In this document: one piece after another, positions 7,602-10,503 of the stretch
Layout of the letters: each line of letters begins with the position of its first letter
Position numbering within the stretch: the first letter of the stretch is position 1
Assembly (NCBI GenBank): GCA_043812755.1
Contig: JBDRLV010000062.1
Location: forward strand, 1 to 10,503
Direction of reading: 5' to 3'
Length of the DNA stretch: 10,503 bases
From: JBDRLV01 sp043812755
Lineage (GTDB): Bacteria > Patescibacteriota > Patescibacteriia > UBA9934 > GWF2-40-263
Program-made: the position numbers and the translations under genes
Notes under the pieces: model-generated
Told to the model about the DNA's origin: nothing
What the model saw: the letters and a program-made list of their open reading frames with translations, nothing else
Databases searched by the model: none

Positions 7602-7606
7602 TGGTC

Positions 7607-8503
7607 GTGATAAATACAGCGCGTGTAGGAAGTATTGATGAATTTGAACATGTTCTTTCAAATATAACTGGAAACACAGTTGTTGAGATTACTGCAAATG
7701 GGAATCGCCCACTGATTGAACGCCTGACCGTTCTTGAGGGAGCGGTTTTTGATTTTGATGATACTTTATCAACCAAAAATACGTGGTCGGATATTCGTAA
7801 AACATTGCGTGTGCCATACCTCTCAATGGAAGAAGATGATCTTGACCGGCATTTGATGAGATTGCGCGACCCTTGTGATCATCTAGATGTCTTTTCTGAA
7901 GACTGGTGGCAAAGAGGATTTAGGCTTGCAAACTTGCCAACTATCGAGGGTGCATGGCTAGCAAGGTGCTTTGATCGATTCATCCAAGCTGGTGTTCATC
8001 TCAAAGACCTCGAGGTGGTTGGTCAACAAATGCCTCTTCGCGAAGGTTCTAAACTATTACTTAAACTGTTTGCCAAGAAAATAATTGTGAGCTTTGGGAT
8101 TGCAGAAGTAATACGAGCATGCCTCCACCACAATGACATGCGTGGTATTGCAATCGCAGCTACAAGTTTACATGCCGATGAGCAAACAGGTGCAATCGTT
8201 GGGTACAACGAAGATACACTTGTTACTACAGCAACAAAAAAAGTCGTTGTGGACGGCTTTTTGGAAACATGCAATCTTGAACCAGAAGTGGTACTTGCAA
8301 TCGGTGACTCAATTTTTGACATTGACATGATGCCTGAGGGTGGTTGCAATATCATGATTTTCCCAACATCAGAAACAGGAAGCAAGAAAATGGCTGCCAT
8401 GCGAGGCGGAGATGTTCGGAAACTTTGGGGAAAGCTTTCCGCAATCGTAATTGGTGATTCGCTTCTTCCTTTGCACAACATGATAGTCAACTCAAGACTT
8501 TAA
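7607..8503 (+). CDS. HAD-superfamily phosphatase, substrate unknown
   Basis: A 298-residue hydrolase of the haloacid dehalogenase superfamily using an Asp nucleophile and Mg2+. Motif I is DFDDT (49-53), with the nucleophile and acid as its first and third Asp. Motif II is the Ser of IVSFG (near 162), motif III a Lys in ATKK (near 211-212), and motif IV is GDSIFDIDM (233-241). A helical cap of about 100 residues lies between motifs I and II, as in phosphoserine phosphatase-like and pyrimidine 5'-nucleotidase-like (C1-cap) members. The LREGSKLL...IIVSFGIAEVI run is reminiscent of the latter. It is unusual that motif I is preceded by about 48 residues of unrecognised sequence. By hand count of sample lines this gene runs near 40-45% G+C against roughly 27-35% in the FecR-like gene. 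This, its own promoter and its strong ribosome site set it apart. GTG start chosen from the Shine-Dalgarno. Confidence 0.85.
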   Translation: MINTARVGSIDEFEHVLSNITGNTVVEITANGNRPLIERLTVLEGAVFDFDDTLSTKNTWSDIRKTLRVPYLSMEEDDLDRHLMRLRDPCDHLDVFSEDWWQRGFRLANLPTIEGAWLARCFDRFIQAGVHLKDLEVVGQQMPLREGSKLLLKLFAKKIIVSFGIAEVIRACLHHNDMRGIAIAATSLHADEQTGAIVGYNEDTLVTTATKKVVVDGFLETCNLEPEVVLAIGDSIFDIDMMPEGGCNIMIFPTSETGSKKMAAMRGGDVRKLWGKLSAIVIGDSLLPLHNMIVNSRL

Positions 8504-9643
8504 TCATTCAATCACAGCACCACCTAACATCATTTCATTGTTATATAAAACAATTGACTGACCTGGTGTAACAGCGCGCTGAGGCTTCTCAAAGGTGACC
8601 GAAACTTGGTCGCCTTTTATTTTTGTTATTGTGCAGTTTTGAAGTTCCTGACGGTATCTTATTCTAGCTTTGCACTCAAACGGAGCTCTTATATTTGCAA
8701 ACCAATTGCTCTGACCAGCAGACAAATCTGATTGATAAAGTTGCTGATCATAATTACTAGAAACAATGAGTTCTTTTGTTTTTTGATTTTTACTTATTAC
8801 ATAATATGGCTGTACCCCTGCAATATCCAAGCCATGGCGTTGCCCTATTGTATAAAAATTAATTCCTTTGTGTTTCCCTATCACTTTGCCATCAGTTGTA
8901 ATAACATCACCAGGATCCTCGGGAATGTTCTCGCTTAAAAAATCATCCATGTTTATTTCTCCAATAAAACAAACTCCTGTGCTATCTTGTTTTTCAGCAG
9001 TTGTAAGATTGAGTTCAACTGCTATTTTACGAACCTCAGGTTTTGTCAAATTACCAAGCGGAAATAAAATCCGTGGAACAACTTCTCTTGTTATTGCCCA
9101 AAGAAAATATGTTTGGTCTTTGTTTTTGTCAGTGGGTTCGTAAATGCACATAGCGTCTGTCATTGCGAGGCCTTTAGGCCGAAGCAATCTTCTTAACCGA
9201 AAAGATTGCTTCGTCGGTCCTTCGACAGGCTCAGAACCTCCTCGCAATGACAGGCAGTTATCTATCTTTGCATAATGTCCTGTTGCAATGTAATCACAGC
9301 CCAGTTTATCAGCTTCCTGCACCAGTCGATCAAACTTAATATATTTATTGCACATTACATCAGGATTCGGAGTTCGGCCTCTATTAATTTCATCGAACAT
9401 GTACTGAACAACATGATTGCGATAATCTTCTTCAAAATCATAAGTCACAAATCGAATTCCAAGCTGCGCTGCAACACGCATTGCATCTCTGCGGTCCTTT
9501 TTCCAAGTACATCCTCCAAATCGCTCATCAGACCAATTTTTCATAAAAGCACCAACCACCTCATAACCTTGCTCTAATAATAAAGCAGCCGACACACTAG
9601 AGTCGACGCCACCTGACATTCCTAATAATACTTTTTTACCCAT
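8504..9643 (-). CDS. mnmA: tRNA-specific 2-thiouridylase MnmA, with in-frame insertion
   Basis: Cytoplasmic enzyme that adenylates and thiolates U34 of tRNA-Lys, -Glu and -Gln, using sulfur relayed to its cysteines. Its 379 residues include the PP-loop SGGVDSS at 10-16, the first catalytic Cys98 in NPDVMCNK, and the second Cys225 in STGVCFIGE. The KNKDQTYFLWA segment is at 173-183 and a beta-barrel C-terminus ends in LGGAVIE. All key residues are present. Residues about 131-163 are not MnmA sequence: they are the translation of a palindromic repeat inserted between GHYAKIDN and the CIYEP/DKNKDQ region, a surface-loop position in relatives. Removing them leaves about 346 residues, close to ordinary short MnmA. 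The ATG overlaps the end of the upstream HD gene by 8 bases, suggesting translational coupling. Its TGA stop abuts the HAD gene stop with no spacer. Confidence 0.96.
   Translation of the reverse strand: MGKKVLLGMSGGVDSSVSAALLLEQGYEVVGAFMKNWSDERFGGCTWKKDRRDAMRVAAQLGIRFVTYDFEEDYRNHVVQYMFDEINRGRTPNPDVMCNKYIKFDRLVQEADKLGCDYIATGHYAKIDNCLSLRGGSEPVEGPTKQSFRLRRLLRPKGLAMTDAMCIYEPTDKNKDQTYFLWAITREVVPRILFPLGNLTKPEVRKIAVELNLTTAEKQDSTGVCFIGEINMDDFLSENIPEDPGDVITTDGKVIGKHKGINFYTIGQRHGLDIAGVQPYYVISKNQKTKELIVSSNYDQQLYQSDLSAGQSNWFANIRAPFECKARIRYRQELQNCTITKIKGDQVSVTFEKPQRAVTPGQSIVLYNNEMMLGGAVIE
9157..9253. repeat. 97-base multi-hairpin palindromic element inside mnmA
   Basis: Perfect 14-base inverted ends, CTGTCATTGCGAGG at 9157-9170 and its complement at 9240-9253, enclose three further hairpins. 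These are GGCCT/AGGCC (9169-9173 with 9176-9180, sharing two bases with the left end), CGAAGCAATCTT/AAGATTGCTTCG (9180-9191 with 9202-9213), and an imperfect one at 9216-9238 (GGTCC against GAACC around TTCGACAGGCTCAG). The whole can fold as a cruciform. In the mnmA sense strand only one of the three frames is free of stops, and that frame is the one used. The sequence resembles a CATTGCGAGG/GAAGCAATC repeat type that I recall from many unrelated bacteria. No clear target duplication is visible, and frame-keeping requires two bases beyond the 97. Confidence 0.9.
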
Positions 9644-10503
9644 AGCTAGCGGTTATGTCTAAAAATTTTTGGTAATCTTCTCTCACAACAAACAAGTCAG
9701 TGAATTTAATTGTTTCATTATATTTTTGAAGTAGATCTGAGTACTCAAACATTGGAATATATCGTACACCGTTAATTATTTGTTTTTCAACATAGATATC
9801 TTGGATCTCATGATCGCATTCACCAAAATGTGACAACTCACTTGAAGTTGAGTGTGAAAAATATCTAATGTTATTATTTTTACAAATTTGAATAAGTTTT
9901 TGAAGATCTTTCAAATCATCTTTGTTTTTATCTTGGAAACGCATAATACGTTTTGGAGGGATTCTGTAAATCAAAGATCTTGACCAATAGTTTTCTTTCT
10001 TTTTTGCTGATTCAAAAAGCATTTCAATAAGCTTGCCGTCTCGAAGCTGCGCATACTCATATGGATCTGTTGGAATTGAAATCTCAACTTCTTTTTGTGA
10101 AAATGCCTGCTCAACAGCATGTGTAAATCCAACTTTTGTTTTGTGAAAATAAACTTGATCAAGCATGTGATATCTTGCAAGTAATAAATCTTCAAAAGCC
10201 CTCACACCATTTTCTTTGATTGAAAATACAAGGCTATTACTTTTTTGTGTAATTGACATGCTTGATATCATCCAATCAATATCATATTGCCCATAAGCAA
10301 CTCCGCAGTAATAACTATCTCGCAGAAGATAATCCATTCTGTCACAATCAACTTCCCCTGAGATAATCCCTTGTAGAATTTTATGAAGAGTTGGGGCCTT
10401 CTTTTCAATTTCCAAAAATGATTTTGATGGATTAACGTCATGATGAATAAGTGAGCACACGTCTTGAGCAAAGTCTTCTCCAAAAATTCCTTCTTTTGCA
10501 AGT
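9636..10503 (-). CDS. HD-domain phosphohydrolase, dNTPase/SAMHD1-like (5' end outside window)
   Basis: 288 residues are visible, reading LAKEGIFGEDF... from the window edge; the GTG at 10460 is internal, not the start. The clearest signature is SGEVDCDRMDYLLRDS followed by YYCGVAYGQYDIDWMI (visible residues about 48-80). This is the hallmark of the YdhJ/COG1078 and SAMHD1 group, and its first Asp in VDCDRMDY matches the metal-ligand Asp of the HD site. The main H...HD motif that should precede it is beyond base 10503. The family hydrolyses dNTPs or related nucleotides; the actual substrate here cannot be read. The C-terminal half is lysine-rich and poorly conserved. The gene is followed by mnmA with an 8-base overlap, so the two are probably co-transcribed. 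Confidence 0.88.
   Translation of the reverse strand, partial: LAKEGIFGEDFAQDVCSLIHHDVNPSKSFLEIEKKAPTLHKILQGIISGEVDCDRMDYLLRDSYYCGVAYGQYDIDWMISSMSITQKSNSLVFSIKENGVRAFEDLLLARYHMLDQVYFHKTKVGFTHAVEQAFSQKEVEISIPTDPYEYAQLRDGKLIEMLFESAKKKENYWSRSLIYRIPPKRIMRFQDKNKDDLKDLQKLIQICKNNNIRYFSHSTSSELSHFGECDHEIQDIYVEKQIINGVRYIPMFEYSDLLQKYNETIKFTDLFVVREDYQKFLDITASYG

Noticed and set aside
8416..8441. Hairpin CGGAAA...TTTCCG with an inner GGAAAGCTTTCC palindrome (8429-8440), considered as a terminator
   Set aside because: It lies inside the HAD coding region and is not followed by a T-run on either strand; it is explained by codons.
8023..8490. A 155-codon open frame on the minus strand inside the HAD gene
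   Set aside because: It lies wholly antisense to a gene with all four HAD motifs, and its translation is low-complexity Ser/Thr/Ile-rich without a recognisable domain.
9164..9253. The possibility that the palindrome has disrupted mnmA into a pseudogene
   Set aside because: The frame continues without stop through the element, and both catalytic cysteines, the PP-loop and the C-terminal barrel remain in one frame.

Overview
The window is about 10.5 kb of AT-rich, very tightly packed bacterial DNA. It holds ten protein genes and no RNA gene. The longest stretch without a gene is 82 bases (5698-5779), and most neighbours overlap or abut. Most start codons have no recognisable Shine-Dalgarno sequence. 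TGA is a true stop: it ends the surface-protein gene and mnmA. This excludes the recoded Gracilibacteria/Absconditabacteria type. Together with the calcium-binding surface protein and a FecR-like anchored protein, the compactness suggests a streamlined genome of the Patescibacteria/CPR kind. That placement is inference only; no rRNA or other marker is present to fix it.

Layout. From 5697 leftward to base 1, five genes run on the minus strand as one probable operon: a family 2 glycosyltransferase, a CorA-type Mg2+ channel, an anchored CARDB/thrombospondin-3/PKD surface protein, the lipid II flippase murJ, and alaS (cut by the window edge). From 5780 rightward lies era, facing away from the operon. 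A small CPHC thioredoxin-like gene converges on era and overlaps its end. Five bases beyond its start, a membrane-anchored FecR-like gene runs rightward, followed by a HAD phosphatase gene with its own strong promoter and Shine-Dalgarno. mnmA and an upstream HD-domain phosphohydrolase (cut by the right edge) form a second minus-strand unit that meets the HAD gene stop-to-stop with no spacer.

How the genes fit together. murJ, the glycosyltransferase, the anchored surface protein and CorA are envelope and ion-homeostasis functions. alaS, era and mnmA are core translation genes (tRNA charging, 30S maturation, wobble-uridine thiolation). The HD protein probably acts on nucleotides. The FecR-like, thioredoxin-like and HAD genes are accessory or unassigned.

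The most striking feature is a 97-base multi-hairpin palindromic element inside mnmA. It is translated in frame as about 33 extra residues between the ATP-binding part and the second catalytic cysteine, much like the Rickettsia palindromic elements found inside protein genes. Second is a pair of back-to-back near-consensus promoters between the glycosyltransferase and era. Each is placed so that transcription should begin at or next to the start codon, which predicts leaderless mRNAs for both.
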